Assembly: GCA_025360665.1 (NCBI GenBank)
Contig: JANYBU010000115.1
Coordinates: 1 to 16,561 of the forward strand
DNA length: 16,561 nt
Source: Nitrospira sp.
Lineage (GTDB): Bacteria; Nitrospirota; Nitrospiria; Nitrospirales; Nitrospiraceae
Reading direction: 5' to 3'
The notes under the pieces were generated by a model. It saw nothing but the letters and a program-made list of their open reading frames with translations. It had not been told where the DNA came from and did not search any database. This document shows positions 6,930-14,563 of the stretch, one piece after another. The position numbers were made by a program, and so were the translations under genes. The stretch's first letter is position 1; every line of letters begins with the position of its first letter.

Positions 6930-7025
6930 GGACCCCTCTCGCTCGCCGCGTGCCTCATGCCTCTGGGATCGCGCCAGGCTACGGAGCTTGCGCTTGGCTG
7001 TCAAGGTGCGGTGCTGAAAGGTGCA

Positions 7026-7034
7026 TGGTATAGT
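7026..7034 (+). promoter_or_regulatory. Extended -10 promoter of the J-domain gene, leaderless geometry
   Basis: TGGTATAGT is followed by exactly 7 bases and ATG 7042. The arrangement is the same as before cca and the CPBP gene. No ribosome binding site lies within 15 bases of the ATG, and no good -35 is visible. Confidence 0.6.
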
Positions 7035-7041
7035 CGCCGCC

Positions 7042-7683
7042 ATGGCACGAATCGACTTTTACCGGGTGCTGGGCGTCTCGCGTGACGCGTCCGACGATGC
7101 GATCAAGAAGGCCTACCGGAAGCTGGTCTTTCAGCACCATCCTGATCGCAACCCCAATAGCGCTCACGCCGAACCCAAGATCCGTGAGATCAATGCGGCC
7201 TACGAAGTCGTCGGCGATCCGGAGAAGCGTCGGAGCTATGACCGACTCAATTGGGGGGATGAAACGGCACGGGATGAAGCGGCTGACCCAGCCGTCATCC
7301 TCGACGAGATGGAGCAGAAGCTCTTCGATGAAGGGCGAAAGGAAGTGTTCGCGGTCTTGATGAAAGACGTGAAGCGGATCAAAGCCGAACTCGCCGTGAT
7401 TCGTGAGCGAACCGTGGCGGATCAAGGGTATGACACGTTCAAGGAGGAGATGATTCGAGAGCGGGCATCGGAGGTCATGGAGGAGTTCGTCACGGCTGAG
7501 ATGGAGGGGCGCACACAGCGGCTCCTCGAAGTGGCGACAGAGATGCTGCTCTCGCAAGGCCTGGTCAAACGAGGCGATGAGGGAGGCGTCAGATCGCTAC
7601 GTGGAAGGCTTGATGAAGTGTTCCGCAAGGGACGAATGAAGGGCTTCGCAGCCGCACTGGAGTTGTTCTATGAAAGACGGTAA
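7042..7683 (+). CDS. DnaJ-type J-domain co-chaperone (213 aa)
   Basis: Residues 1-70 are a J domain: DFYRVLGVSRDAS at the start, helix II with KKAYRKLVFQ, the HPD motif at 33-35 (HHPDRN), and helices III-IV ending SYDRLN. The rest (about 75-213) is charged, probably helical, and lacks the Gly/Phe region, the zinc finger and the C-terminal substrate domains of DnaJ. This is therefore a type III J protein that would stimulate an Hsp70 (DnaK) ATPase towards an unknown client. It is not the housekeeping dnaJ, so no symbol is given. A GTG at 7021 in the same frame lies upstream of the proposed -10 element and is disfavoured. A heptamer repeat array begins right after the stop codon. Confidence 0.9.
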   Translation: MARIDFYRVLGVSRDASDDAIKKAYRKLVFQHHPDRNPNSAHAEPKIREINAAYEVVGDPEKRRSYDRLNWGDETARDEAADPAVILDEMEQKLFDEGRKEVFAVLMKDVKRIKAELAVIRERTVADQGYDTFKEEMIRERASEVMEEFVTAEMEGRTQRLLEVATEMLLSQGLVKRGDEGGVRSLRGRLDEVFRKGRMKGFAAALELFYERR

Positions 7684-7777
7684 GGGGTGAGGCGTTAGGC
7701 GACGAGAGACGAGTTTTACAGAGCCAATTCTGTCGGCTCCACTTATTACCCCTAACCCCTTACGTCTCACGTCTTCG
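7684..7777. repeat. Opposed heptamer repeats between convergent genes
   Basis: After the J-domain stop, units GTGAGGC and GTTAGGC (7687-7700) lead into a degenerate GACGAGA unit. Opposite-sense units CCCTAAC, CCCTTAC, GTCTCAC and GTCTTCG occupy 7750-7777. TAAGGGGT (7681-7688) pairs with ACCCCTTA (7755-7762), and GAGCC (7721-7725) with GGCTC (7735-7739) in the middle. The right array contains the stop codon and last codons (SKT) of the amidohydrolase. It may act as a bidirectional terminator. Confidence 0.7.
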
Positions 7778-8981
7778 AGAGAGGCCCTGCGACAAACTTG
7801 CCTGCCTGCATGACGCCAATAATCCTGCTGCGGTCGCGTAATAGGTCAATGCGACGAAGCGGATTTCCCTTGAACAATAAGAGGTCCGCCAGTTTCCCTT
7901 TCTCGATGGTTCCCACCTGGTCCTGAATCCCGATCAAGCGTGCGGCAGCGGAGGTCGAGGCGAGAATCGCCTTCATCGGGCTCATCCCAAAGGCGACCAT
8001 CCGCTCGAGTTCCTGGGCGTTCTCGCCGTGAAAGTTAAAGGGCGTCCCCGCATCCGTACCCATCGCAATCTGGATTCCGTCCCGCAGGGCGTTCTTGAAG
8101 CTCACTTGATGGCGCTTCGTCATGGATTTGGCTTTGTCCAAGGCGCTTTCGGGAATGCCGCACCCGAGTCGGCAGGCGGCAGTGGTGGCCAGCGCGGAGA
8201 GTGTCGGCACCATAAAGACACCCTGCTGTTTCATCATGGTCGCGGCTTCTTCGTCCATGAGCGTGGCATGCTCGATCGAATGCACTCCGGCACGGATGGC
8301 ATTCTTCATCCCCGACGATCCATGGGCATGGGCGGCGACTTTCCGCCCAGCTCGTTGCGCTTCTTCCACAGCGGCCTGAAGTTCTTCCACGGTCATTTGC
8401 GCCTGATCCGGTGAGGTGCCGGGCGTGAGGACGCCGCCTGACGCAATGACTTTAATGACGTCGGCCCCGGCGGCGATTTGCGCGCGCACGACGGAACGGA
8501 CTTGCTCGGCCCCTTCCACTTCCTGACCGATAAATCTGGCGTGGCCGCCGATCATGCAAATCGCCAGGCCTGCCCCGATAATACGAGGCCCGGGCATGAG
8601 ACCCGTGTCGATGGCCTGCTTCAACGTAAAGATGGAATGGTCTCGCGATCCCACGTCGCGCACAGTGGTAACACCTGCCTCCAAGGTCTGTCGCGCAGAC
8701 CGGCTCGATTTGAGCAATGTCAGCGAGGGCGTCTCGTTGGCGATCGCGTCAACGACATCCGGTTCAGCACCGAGGCAGAGATGCACGTGACAGTCGATCA
8801 AGCCTGGTAATAGCGTCAGTCCCCGGCCATCGATCTTGGTCGTTCCACGTGGGAGAGAGAGCTCTCGATCCGATCCAACGGCGGCAATCGTGGTGCCGCG
8901 AATGACCACCGTGGCCCGTTCGATCGTCCGACCGGTCCCGTCGATGACGCGCACTAAGCGAATGGCCACGGACTTCATCAT
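7767..8981 (-). CDS. Metal-dependent amidohydrolase (prolidase/imidazolonepropionase-like)
   Basis: The 404-residue protein has the amidohydrolase-superfamily layout: a small beta sandwich formed by both ends (VVIRGTTIAAVG near residue 30, GTIEKGKLADLLLF near 365) around a metal-binding barrel. Visible ligands are His65 and His67 (DCHVHL), the likely carbamylated Lys177 (DVIKVIASGG), His218 (AAHAHG), His238 (HSIEH) and Asp310 (MGTDAG). This pattern matches the binuclear-zinc subgroup that includes Xaa-Pro dipeptidases and imidazolonepropionase-like enzymes; the substrate is not evident. There is no signal peptide, so it is cytoplasmic. ATG 8981 (MMKS) is chosen because the longer frame to 9101 overlaps the aminotransferase gene. 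The 22-base gap to that gene suggests co-transcription. The C-terminus lies in a heptamer array. Confidence 0.9.
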   Translation of the reverse strand: MMKSVAIRLVRVIDGTGRTIERATVVIRGTTIAAVGSDRELSLPRGTTKIDGRGLTLLPGLIDCHVHLCLGAEPDVVDAIANETPSLTLLKSSRSARQTLEAGVTTVRDVGSRDHSIFTLKQAIDTGLMPGPRIIGAGLAICMIGGHARFIGQEVEGAEQVRSVVRAQIAAGADVIKVIASGGVLTPGTSPDQAQMTVEELQAAVEEAQRAGRKVAAHAHGSSGMKNAIRAGVHSIEHATLMDEEAATMMKQQGVFMVPTLSALATTAACRLGCGIPESALDKAKSMTKRHQVSFKNALRDGIQIAMGTDAGTPFNFHGENAQELERMVAFGMSPMKAILASTSAAARLIGIQDQVGTIEKGKLADLLLFKGNPLRRIDLLRDRSRIIGVMQAGKFVAGPLSKT

Positions 8982-9003
8982 GGTGTATCGATGTCCTCTG
9001 CTG

Positions 9004-10191
9004 TCAGGACGCCATGCGGCTATAGACCCGTGCGGCAGCTTGGAGTCCGATCCCGGGAGTGGAAAGCCAGCCGCCGCGGATAAAAAGCCCTTCCAGCGCA
9101 TTGAGTAGGGTCAAGACATGAGCCTCGGTGGATGATTCACCCATCAAGCCGATGCGCCAGACCTTTCCCTTGAGTGGGCCGAGCCCGCCGCCGATTTCAA
9201 TGCCATAGGTCGAGAGCAAGTTCGCCCGTATCTCTGCTTCAGGAAGATGAGAGGGAACCGTGACACAGGTCAACATCGGGAGTCGATGTCCCGTCGGGGG
9301 AAGGGGAAGAAGCCCGAGCTGGGTCAAGCCCGCGACCAAGGCCTCGCCATTGAGCTGATGGCGAACGAAACGGGCCGGCAATCCCTCTTCTTCGACGAGT
9401 CGCAACGCTTCCCGTAGGGCATAGAGCATCGAGATCGGCGCCGTGTGGTGATAGGCTCTGGTACCATCGGACCAGTAGTCCGCGATCAAGGCCATATCCA
9501 AGTACCAACTCTGGCATGGGATGCGCCGGGCTTTGATGGCGGCCAACGCACGGTCGCTGAGGGTGAGGGGAGACAAACCAGGCGGACAGCTCAGACATTT
9601 CTGCGTGCCGCTATAGCAGACATCGATGCCCCAACGATCGATCTCGACCGGTGCGCCTCCCAGCGAAGTCACGGCATCGACGAGGAAGAGCGTGTCATGG
9701 TCGCGACAGAGGCTGGCGATCGGCTCAAGCGGCTGCCAGACGCCGGTCGAGGTCTCGGCATGCACAATGGCCACGGCTTTCACCGGGCCGGATCGGCGCA
9801 ATGCCAGTTCAATGGCCTCCGGTTCTATGATCTGTCCCCATGGGGCTTCCACACGAATCGCTTTACCGCCGCAGCGTTCGACGATGGTGGCCCATCTCGT
9901 GCCAAACATGCCATTGACCCCGACGATCACCGCATCGCCCGGCTCAACGATATTCACGATCGACGCCTCCATACCGGCTGAGCCGGTGCCAGAAACCGCG
10001 ATGGTGAAGCGGTTCTTGGTCTGAAAGACGACGCGCAACAGGGATTGGATATCGTCCATGACCCCAAGAAAGGCCGGGTCCAGGTGGCCGACTAGGGGGG
10101 TTGAGAGCGCGCGTAGGACCCGCTGGTGTACCATGCTCGGCCCTGGGCCAAGGAGCAGTCGGCGTGGGGGAATAAAGTTCTGAAATGGCAT
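9004..10191 (-). CDS. Class V aminotransferase (alanine/serine-glyoxylate aminotransferase-like)
   Basis: The 395-residue protein is a PLP enzyme of the alanine-glyoxylate / serine-glyoxylate aminotransferase family, at the usual full length. Visible features are LLLGPGPS (13-20), the PLP phosphate-binding SGTGSAGMEA (67-76), the pyridine-N Asp172 (VDAVTSLGG) and the PLP lysine Lys198 in SGTQKCLSCPPGLSP. The C-terminal domain ends with GGGLGPLKGKVWRIGLMG. It would transfer an amino group from alanine or serine to glyoxylate, or act on a related substrate such as purine-derived ureidoglycine; the sequence does not decide. ATG 10191 has GGAG 4 bases upstream. It is the first gene of a probable two-gene unit with the amidohydrolase. 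Confidence 0.93.
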   Translation of the reverse strand: MPFQNFIPPRRLLLGPGPSMVHQRVLRALSTPLVGHLDPAFLGVMDDIQSLLRVVFQTKNRFTIAVSGTGSAGMEASIVNIVEPGDAVIVGVNGMFGTRWATIVERCGGKAIRVEAPWGQIIEPEAIELALRRSGPVKAVAIVHAETSTGVWQPLEPIASLCRDHDTLFLVDAVTSLGGAPVEIDRWGIDVCYSGTQKCLSCPPGLSPLTLSDRALAAIKARRIPCQSWYLDMALIADYWSDGTRAYHHTAPISMLYALREALRLVEEEGLPARFVRHQLNGEALVAGLTQLGLLPLPPTGHRLPMLTCVTVPSHLPEAEIRANLLSTYGIEIGGGLGPLKGKVWRIGLMGESSTEAHVLTLLNALEGLFIRGGWLSTPGIGLQAAARVYSRMAS

Positions 10192-10206
10192 ATCACTCCG
10201 AATCTA

Positions 10207-10276
10207 GTTCATTTGATCTATTTAATCTGTCTGGTTTGTTTGGTTGTAATCAACTAACCCGACCAGATAGACCGAG
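10207..10276. repeat. Palindromic TGTCTGG/TTTGG intergenic repeat, copy 2
   Basis: It lies between the divergent aminotransferase and CPBP genes. It shares the 18-base word (10228-10245) and GTTCATTTG (10207-10215) with the copy at 6848-6929, but the two words are 9 bases further apart. TCTGGT near 10231 pairs with ACCAGA (10262-10267), and GTTG pairs with CAAC around a TAAT loop (10247-10250), giving an imperfect 36-base hairpin. Confidence 0.65.
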
Positions 10277-10392
10277 CCCTTTAAGAAAGCTCCTTAGTAT
10301 AGCGGAGTGCAGTCGCGTTCGGCCATGGGTATTCTGGATGGTCTCCTTCGTCGCATAGCCACTCCGAGGGGTTTCGAGAGAGAAAAACAGCA

Positions 10393-10401
10393 TGTTATAG
10401 T
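10393..10401 (+). promoter_or_regulatory. Extended -10 promoter of the CPBP gene, leaderless geometry
   Basis: TGTTATAGT is followed by exactly 7 bases and ATG 10409, with the same hexamer (TATAGT) and spacing as the J-domain gene. A weak -35 (TTTCGA, 10372-10377) lies 18 bases upstream. No ribosome binding site is present. Confidence 0.6.
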
Positions 10402-10408
10402 TCGAACG

Positions 10409-11914
10409 ATGATTGAATCAGCCGCTGTTTCTCTCAACGAGCCGCCGCAGTCCAAGTCCTGGTGGCGAGCCACAGACGTGCCGCCGACGATCGGGATCTA
10501 CTCTGGGCAGTTCTCGCCCAGGGTCACGCTGTTGTCTGCACTCTTCCTCATCGTGGCTCTGGCGTCGGTTGTATGGCTGTCGGCATCATCATCCAAGCTG
10601 GAGCGGGTCGAGTCGCCCGAGCGAGCGCTCAGTCTGATGGTCAGTCGGACCAGGGATGTGCAGGAGGGACTCAAGCGTGCGCCCCAGTGGGAACAGCAGC
10701 TCTTTGCCTGGGCCTCTGGCGACAGCGAGGCCGAACGGGCGCACGAGATTGAATGGTATCAAGAACTGGCGGGGATTTCTGAAGACCCGTTGGTCCCCCT
10801 TCAGTTGGCGATTCTCCAAGCCGAGGCCGGTCATGTCTCGCAGGCGCTTCTCTCCGCGCATGAGTGGGCCGGGGCAGAAGACCCGCTTCCTCAGTTCGCC
10901 GATCTGGTGATGGCCGCCTATGGCGAAGGACCGGTTCATGACGCGGACCGGTACGTCTTGTGGCAAGCAGAGCTGGCAGAGGCGTTGCCTGCCGGCTGGT
11001 TTTACGATCGCCTGGCTGAACGCCTGGCACACCGTGCCAACGATGCCGCGCTCGTGGCCAGTATTGAGGCGCAGGCCGCGGTGCGCGTCGACCGCCAGTT
11101 TGTCTGGTCGCATCGCTTGACGCTCGTTGAACTCGGAGCAATGGCCGTCGGCACCGTGGTGTGCCTGCTGCTCTGGTTCAGGAGGAATGAGCCTTCCAGT
11201 TTCGTCCGGCTTCATGAACCGGGTGTGCCGCCGCCTTGGCCGGGCGGTATCGGGACGGCGGTGTTGCTCCGCGGGGGTGCGATCGGTGCGATGCTCACGG
11301 CGCTATTATTGATCTATGCGCCGCCCGAGAATTCCTCGCTCCGGGCGTTGGCCATTCCGATGACGAATGTGCCGTTACTCCTCTTGGCCTATCGTCATCT
11401 CTTCCAGCCGTCCGGCATGACATTCGATGAAGGATTTGGGTTGAAAATTGGATGGGCCCGTGTCGGTCCTCTGATGGCTGCGGTATTGGCGGTGGTGGCA
11501 GCGGGTTTGTGGGGCGAGTGGGTGATGGATCGGCTGTCGGAGCCGTTCCATCTGGCGAGTCACTGGGCCGAATGGTTCGACGCAGATCTGGTCTGGGCCT
11601 CGCCCTCCCAAACGGCCATGAGTTTAGTCGAATACGTGATCTTTGCGCCTGTGTTTGAGGAACTCGCGTTTCGCGGGCTCCTGTTCGCCATCCTGCGCCG
11701 AAAGTTCCGCTTCCTGCCCGCCGCGCTGATCAGCGCGAGCATCTTCGCCATCGCCCATGGCTATGGATTGGTCGGCTTCATCAGTGTCCTGTGGAGTGGT
11801 GTCCTCTGGGCTTGGATGTATGAAAAAACCGGAAGTCTGTTGCCTGGTATCCTGGCCCACGCCATCAATAATCTGCTGGTGTGTCTTGCCGTGATGGCTC
11901 TCCTCCGCCTTTGA
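10409..11914 (+). CDS. CPBP-family intramembrane metalloprotease with long N-terminal domain
   Basis: The 501-residue membrane protein has a C-terminal CPBP (Abi/CAAX protease) domain with all three signature motifs: EExxxR at 417-422 (VFEELAFRG), a His after IFAIA at 450, and HxxxN at 484-488 (LAHAINN). These are the catalytic Glu and metal ligands of Rce1-type proteases. An N-terminal hydrophobic segment (about 38-58) is followed by ~170 soluble, helical residues (about 60-235) with weak repeat-like helices (PLVPLQLAILQAEAGHVSQAL). A bundle of further membrane helices precedes the protease domain. The soluble part probably lies outside the membrane and may bind a partner or substrate (inference). 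In-frame starts at GTG 10307 and ATG 10325 exist, but the proposed promoter lies between them and ATG 10409. The stop abuts a 125-bp hairpin element. Confidence 0.88.
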   Translation: MIESAAVSLNEPPQSKSWWRATDVPPTIGIYSGQFSPRVTLLSALFLIVALASVVWLSASSSKLERVESPERALSLMVSRTRDVQEGLKRAPQWEQQLFAWASGDSEAERAHEIEWYQELAGISEDPLVPLQLAILQAEAGHVSQALLSAHEWAGAEDPLPQFADLVMAAYGEGPVHDADRYVLWQAELAEALPAGWFYDRLAERLAHRANDAALVASIEAQAAVRVDRQFVWSHRLTLVELGAMAVGTVVCLLLWFRRNEPSSFVRLHEPGVPPPWPGGIGTAVLLRGGAIGAMLTALLLIYAPPENSSLRALAIPMTNVPLLLLAYRHLFQPSGMTFDEGFGLKIGWARVGPLMAAVLAVVAAGLWGEWVMDRLSEPFHLASHWAEWFDADLVWASPSQTAMSLVEYVIFAPVFEELAFRGLLFAILRRKFRFLPAALISASIFAIAHGYGLVGFISVLWSGVLWAWMYEKTGSLLPGILAHAINNLLVCLAVMALLRL

Positions 11915-12039
11915 CAGGCTTGCGAAAACGGCCCCCAGCGTCGTTCTCGGCTCGCCAAAATCCTCAACGTACCCCTGAGGGTACGCCTCCGGTTTTGACT
12001 CGCCTCCTGCCTTGCTGGATGACCGTTTTGACAAGCCTG
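11915..12039. repeat. 125-bp imperfect palindromic element between convergent genes
   Basis: The ends are inverted repeats: 11915-11931 pairs with 12023-12039 at 15 of 17 positions. Inside, CCAGC (11935-11939) pairs with GCTGG (12014-12018). The centre is a perfect 7-bp stem, CGTACCC (11968-11974) with GGGTACG (11979-11985), around CTGA. It starts at the base after the CPBP stop codon and ends one base before the SDR stop codon, filling the whole gap. It is likely a bidirectional terminator and may be a mobile REP/MITE-like intergenic repeat; I have an unverified impression of similar elements in Nitrospira genomes. Confidence 0.75.
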
Positions 12040-12040
12040 C

Positions 12041-12856
12041 TTACGATTGTGAACGTGTTGACTCAATGAGATCGAGTGCTCCATATAAATCGGAATGTCG
12101 AAACCGATAATCCAATTCAGAGCAAAGCTTGGCGTTGCTGATTCGTTTTCCCGGTGAGGGCACTTCTTTTACTGCTGCCGCTGTCACCCCCCATCGCTGC
12201 TGCGCAGTGCCGCAGATCTCGTTCCAGGTGTGTGGTAGGCCATCGCTGACGTTGTAGACTTCGCCAGGTGTCCCCTTCTCGACCGCCGCCAGACAAATGG
12301 CAGCCAGGTCTTCTACATGAATCAGATTCACATACTTCCGTGAAGGTCCGACGCGGCCTTGCCTGATCCAATCCAGCAGGTTTCGCCCAGGCCCGTAGAT
12401 TCCTGCCACGCGCAGCACGATGGCGCCGAGTTCGCTTCGTAAATACTCTTCCCCCTGCACACGTGGCTTGGTCAGATCAATGGGGGCTGATTCGTCAATC
12501 CAGGGCGGAGGATATTCGGTCGATTGACTCGGTGCATCGTAAGCTGACGTGCTCCCTAAGACGACAATGCGTCGAGGTGATGCGTCGAGCGTGCGTGCGA
12601 AGGCCTGTACCTGTTCGAACGGAGCGGCAGGAAAACACCAGATAAGATCGACGCCCACAGGAACGTTCACCCAGGTCGAGGGCTGCTCAAGATCGAACTG
12701 CAGGCGCTGTTCCGAAGGAATGCCAGCGAGATTGTTTAGGGGATTTCTGCTGGTGGCATGGACAGTCCACCCCTCCACAGTTCCCGTTTTGTACAACAGA
12801 CGTCCAGTGTAGCCAGATCCCAACACAACGAGTGGTGATGTCGCTTGTCGTCGCAC
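12041..12856 (-). CDS. Atypical SDR / NAD(P)-dependent epimerase-like protein (271 aa)
   Basis: A Rossmann fold is indicated by the N-terminal VVLGSGYTG (residues 10-18) and by LGSTSAYD near residue 100. VLRVAGIYGPGRN and YVNLIHVEDLAAICLAAVEKG are typical of extended SDR/NAD-dependent epimerases. It is shorter than UDP-sugar epimerases and resembles the YeeZ-type branch of atypical SDRs. I do not see the usual catalytic YxxxK at the expected place (the region reads KPRVQGEEYL), so enzymatic activity is uncertain. The start is GTG 12856 with a run of six G bases 6 bases upstream. It is divergent from the lipoprotein gene, with a 98-base gap holding both promoters. Confidence 0.85.
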   Translation of the reverse strand: MRRQATSPLVVLGSGYTGRLLYKTGTVEGWTVHATSRNPLNNLAGIPSEQRLQFDLEQPSTWVNVPVGVDLIWCFPAAPFEQVQAFARTLDASPRRIVVLGSTSAYDAPSQSTEYPPPWIDESAPIDLTKPRVQGEEYLRSELGAIVLRVAGIYGPGRNLLDWIRQGRVGPSRKYVNLIHVEDLAAICLAAVEKGTPGEVYNVSDGLPHTWNEICGTAQQRWGVTAAAVKEVPSPGKRISNAKLCSELDYRFRHSDLYGALDLIESTRSQS

Positions 12857-12954
12857 TCAATACCCCCCATCCGTAAGGCTGTCCCATCTTTTCACAGTTA
12901 CGTAAGATGGCACAACTGTTGCGCCAAAGAGAGATTCGTAGGAGAATGCCCCAT

Positions 12955-14355
12955 ATGAAATCCATTGCGTCTGTGCTGTTGATCATGGCCCTTGGGTTCG
13001 GACTCTTAAGCTGTTCAGGCGGTGGGAACGGCGGGGGAGGGGGCAATACCCCAGCCTTTGCGGTGTCGACGACCGCAGCCGACTTCGGTGTGGTCGGAAA
13101 TGCCTATACTTCGACCCTTGCGGCCGCAGGAGGAACGGCTCCATTCACCTGGACGCTGTTTGGCGGGGCCTTGCCGACCGGCTCACCCACCAACTTGCTT
13201 CTCGATCCAGCCACGGGTGTTGTAAGCGGCACCCCGACTGCAGCAGGGAATTTCACTGCGACATTCACTGTGATGGATAGCACAGGTCAGACCGCAACCG
13301 GTTCAGTGCTGTTTGCCATTCATCCACGAACAGATCGTATCTCCGTCGACAGCAATGGTGCGGCAGGTAACGGAGGAAGTACTTCTCCATCGGCGAGTAA
13401 CACCGGCGCATTGATCGCCTTTGTGTCGTCCGCGACGAATCTGGTCACAGGAGTGATTGGCCAGCAAGTGTATGTGCACGATTGGCAGACCAATCAGACC
13501 AGTCTCGTTTCTCGCGACAGTAATCCGACGGTAATGAATGCGGGCAATGGCATCAGTAGCGAGGCCTCGATCAGCAGTGACGGACAGCTCGTCGCCTTTG
13601 TGTCGTTGGCGACGAATCTAGTGACGGGTGTCAGCGGCCAGCAGATCTATGTGCGGGATCGTCAGACCGGCCAAACCACTGTCATCTCGAAAAGCAGCGT
13701 GGGCGTGGTCGGTACTGGGGTCAGCAGCGCTCCTGCGATCAGCGCCGACGGCCGGTATGTTGCCTTTGTGTCAACCTCCACGAACTTGGTGACCGGCGTG
13801 AGTGGGACGCAGATTTATCTGCATGATCGACAAACGGGCCAGACGACGCTCATTTCAAAAGATAACAACGTGCCGCCGGTGCCTGGGAATGGAGTGAGTG
13901 CCACGCCCACAATCAGTTCCGACGGCCAGTTCATCGCGTTTGCCTCGCTGTCTACGAATCTGGTGGCCGGTGTCGGAGCGAACCAGCAGATCTACATTCA
14001 TGACCGCCTTGCCAGCTTGAACGGCGTGACGAGTCTCATTTCCAAAGACACTGTGACGACCACGGCTGGTAATGGTTCCAGCGCTGCTCCAACGATCAAC
14101 AGCACGGGGCAATTCGTGGCCTATGTCTCGTCAGCAACCAACATCATGGCGGGTATCAGTGGCCAGCAAGTGTATGTCCACGACCGGAACACGGGCGCGA
14201 ACGGCGTCAATAGTCTGATTTCACAAGATAACAGCGGGACGCCCAATGCCGGAAACCAAAACAGCAGCGCGCCGTCCATCAGCAGCGACGGGCGGTACGT
14301 CGCTCGCGACCAATCTGGCGACGGGCGTGAGCGGTCAACAAATCTATCTGCATGA
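12955..14355 (+). CDS. Beta-propeller lipoprotein, frameshifted near its 3' end
   Basis: A lipoprotein signal (MKSIASVLLIM..., lipobox LLSC with Cys20) is followed by a Gly-rich linker and an Ig-like putative domain of the He_PIG type (about 30-125, with LPTGSPTNLLLDPATGVVSG and GNFTATFTVMD). TolB/PD40-like propeller repeats of ~57 residues follow, each reading roughly S..G..IAFVS..TNLVTGV.GQQ.YVHDR.TG...L.S.D. Five complete repeats lie in frame. The sixth breaks at about 14299-14303, after which the frame runs to TGA 14355 with unrelated residues. The other frame then resumes the repeat (see next entry). The intact protein would be a cell-envelope propeller, probably for protein-protein contact. 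ATG 12955 has AGGAG 10 bases upstream; ATG 12946 and 12907 would spoil the signal peptide. Confidence 0.85.
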   Translation: MKSIASVLLIMALGFGLLSCSGGGNGGGGGNTPAFAVSTTAADFGVVGNAYTSTLAAAGGTAPFTWTLFGGALPTGSPTNLLLDPATGVVSGTPTAAGNFTATFTVMDSTGQTATGSVLFAIHPRTDRISVDSNGAAGNGGSTSPSASNTGALIAFVSSATNLVTGVIGQQVYVHDWQTNQTSLVSRDSNPTVMNAGNGISSEASISSDGQLVAFVSLATNLVTGVSGQQIYVRDRQTGQTTVISKSSVGVVGTGVSSAPAISADGRYVAFVSTSTNLVTGVSGTQIYLHDRQTGQTTLISKDNNVPPVPGNGVSATPTISSDGQFIAFASLSTNLVAGVGANQQIYIHDRLASLNGVTSLISKDTVTTTAGNGSSAAPTINSTGQFVAYVSSATNIMAGISGQQVYVHDRNTGANGVNSLISQDNSGTPNAGNQNSSAPSISSDGRYVARDQSGDGRERSTNLSA

Positions 14356-14542
14356 CCGTAACGGACCGACAACGAGTCATGGCTCGAAAGATAATAGCGT
14401 GGTCCCAGTGCCAGGGAATGCTGCAAGCGATACCCCCTCCATCAGCGGCAACGGCGGGGCTGTTGCCTTCACCTCGCAGGCGAGCAATCTATTCGGAGGA
14501 GGTGTGGCCCCGTCCGATATCTACGTCCGCGCGCTCCCCTAG
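14304..14542 (+). pseudogene. Out-of-frame 3' remnant of the propeller lipoprotein gene
   Basis: In the +1 frame the sequence continues the sixth propeller repeat (LATNLATGVSGQQIYLHDRN) and a seventh (PSISGNGGAVAFTSQASNL, then DIYVRALP) before TAG 14540. Compared with the other repeats, the segment encoding AFVS is missing. The ancestral GTCGC-(6 bases)-GTCGC can be restored by adding 11 bases, so a deletion between 5-base direct repeats explains the frameshift. Without it the gene would run 12955-14542 with seven repeats. Confidence 0.8.
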
Positions 14543-14563
14543 CCGGTAGAGCTTCCTCTGGCA

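Noticed and set aside
6785..7033. 82-residue plus-strand frame through the intergenic palindromic repeat
   Set aside because: The sequence is translated repeat (LVCLVCLV-type) with no start signal and overlaps the MFS start and the J-domain promoter.
11624..12034. Minus-strand frames across the CPBP 3' end and the 125-bp palindrome
   Set aside because: They run through the hairpin element and have Lys/Gln/Asp-biased, shadow-like sequence; the CPBP motifs on the plus strand are decisive.
13022..13047. G-rich tract (two runs of G5 or more) as a phase-variable homopolymer
   Set aside because: It encodes the normal Gly-rich linker after the lipoprotein Cys, is interrupted by other bases, and the frame is intact on both sides.
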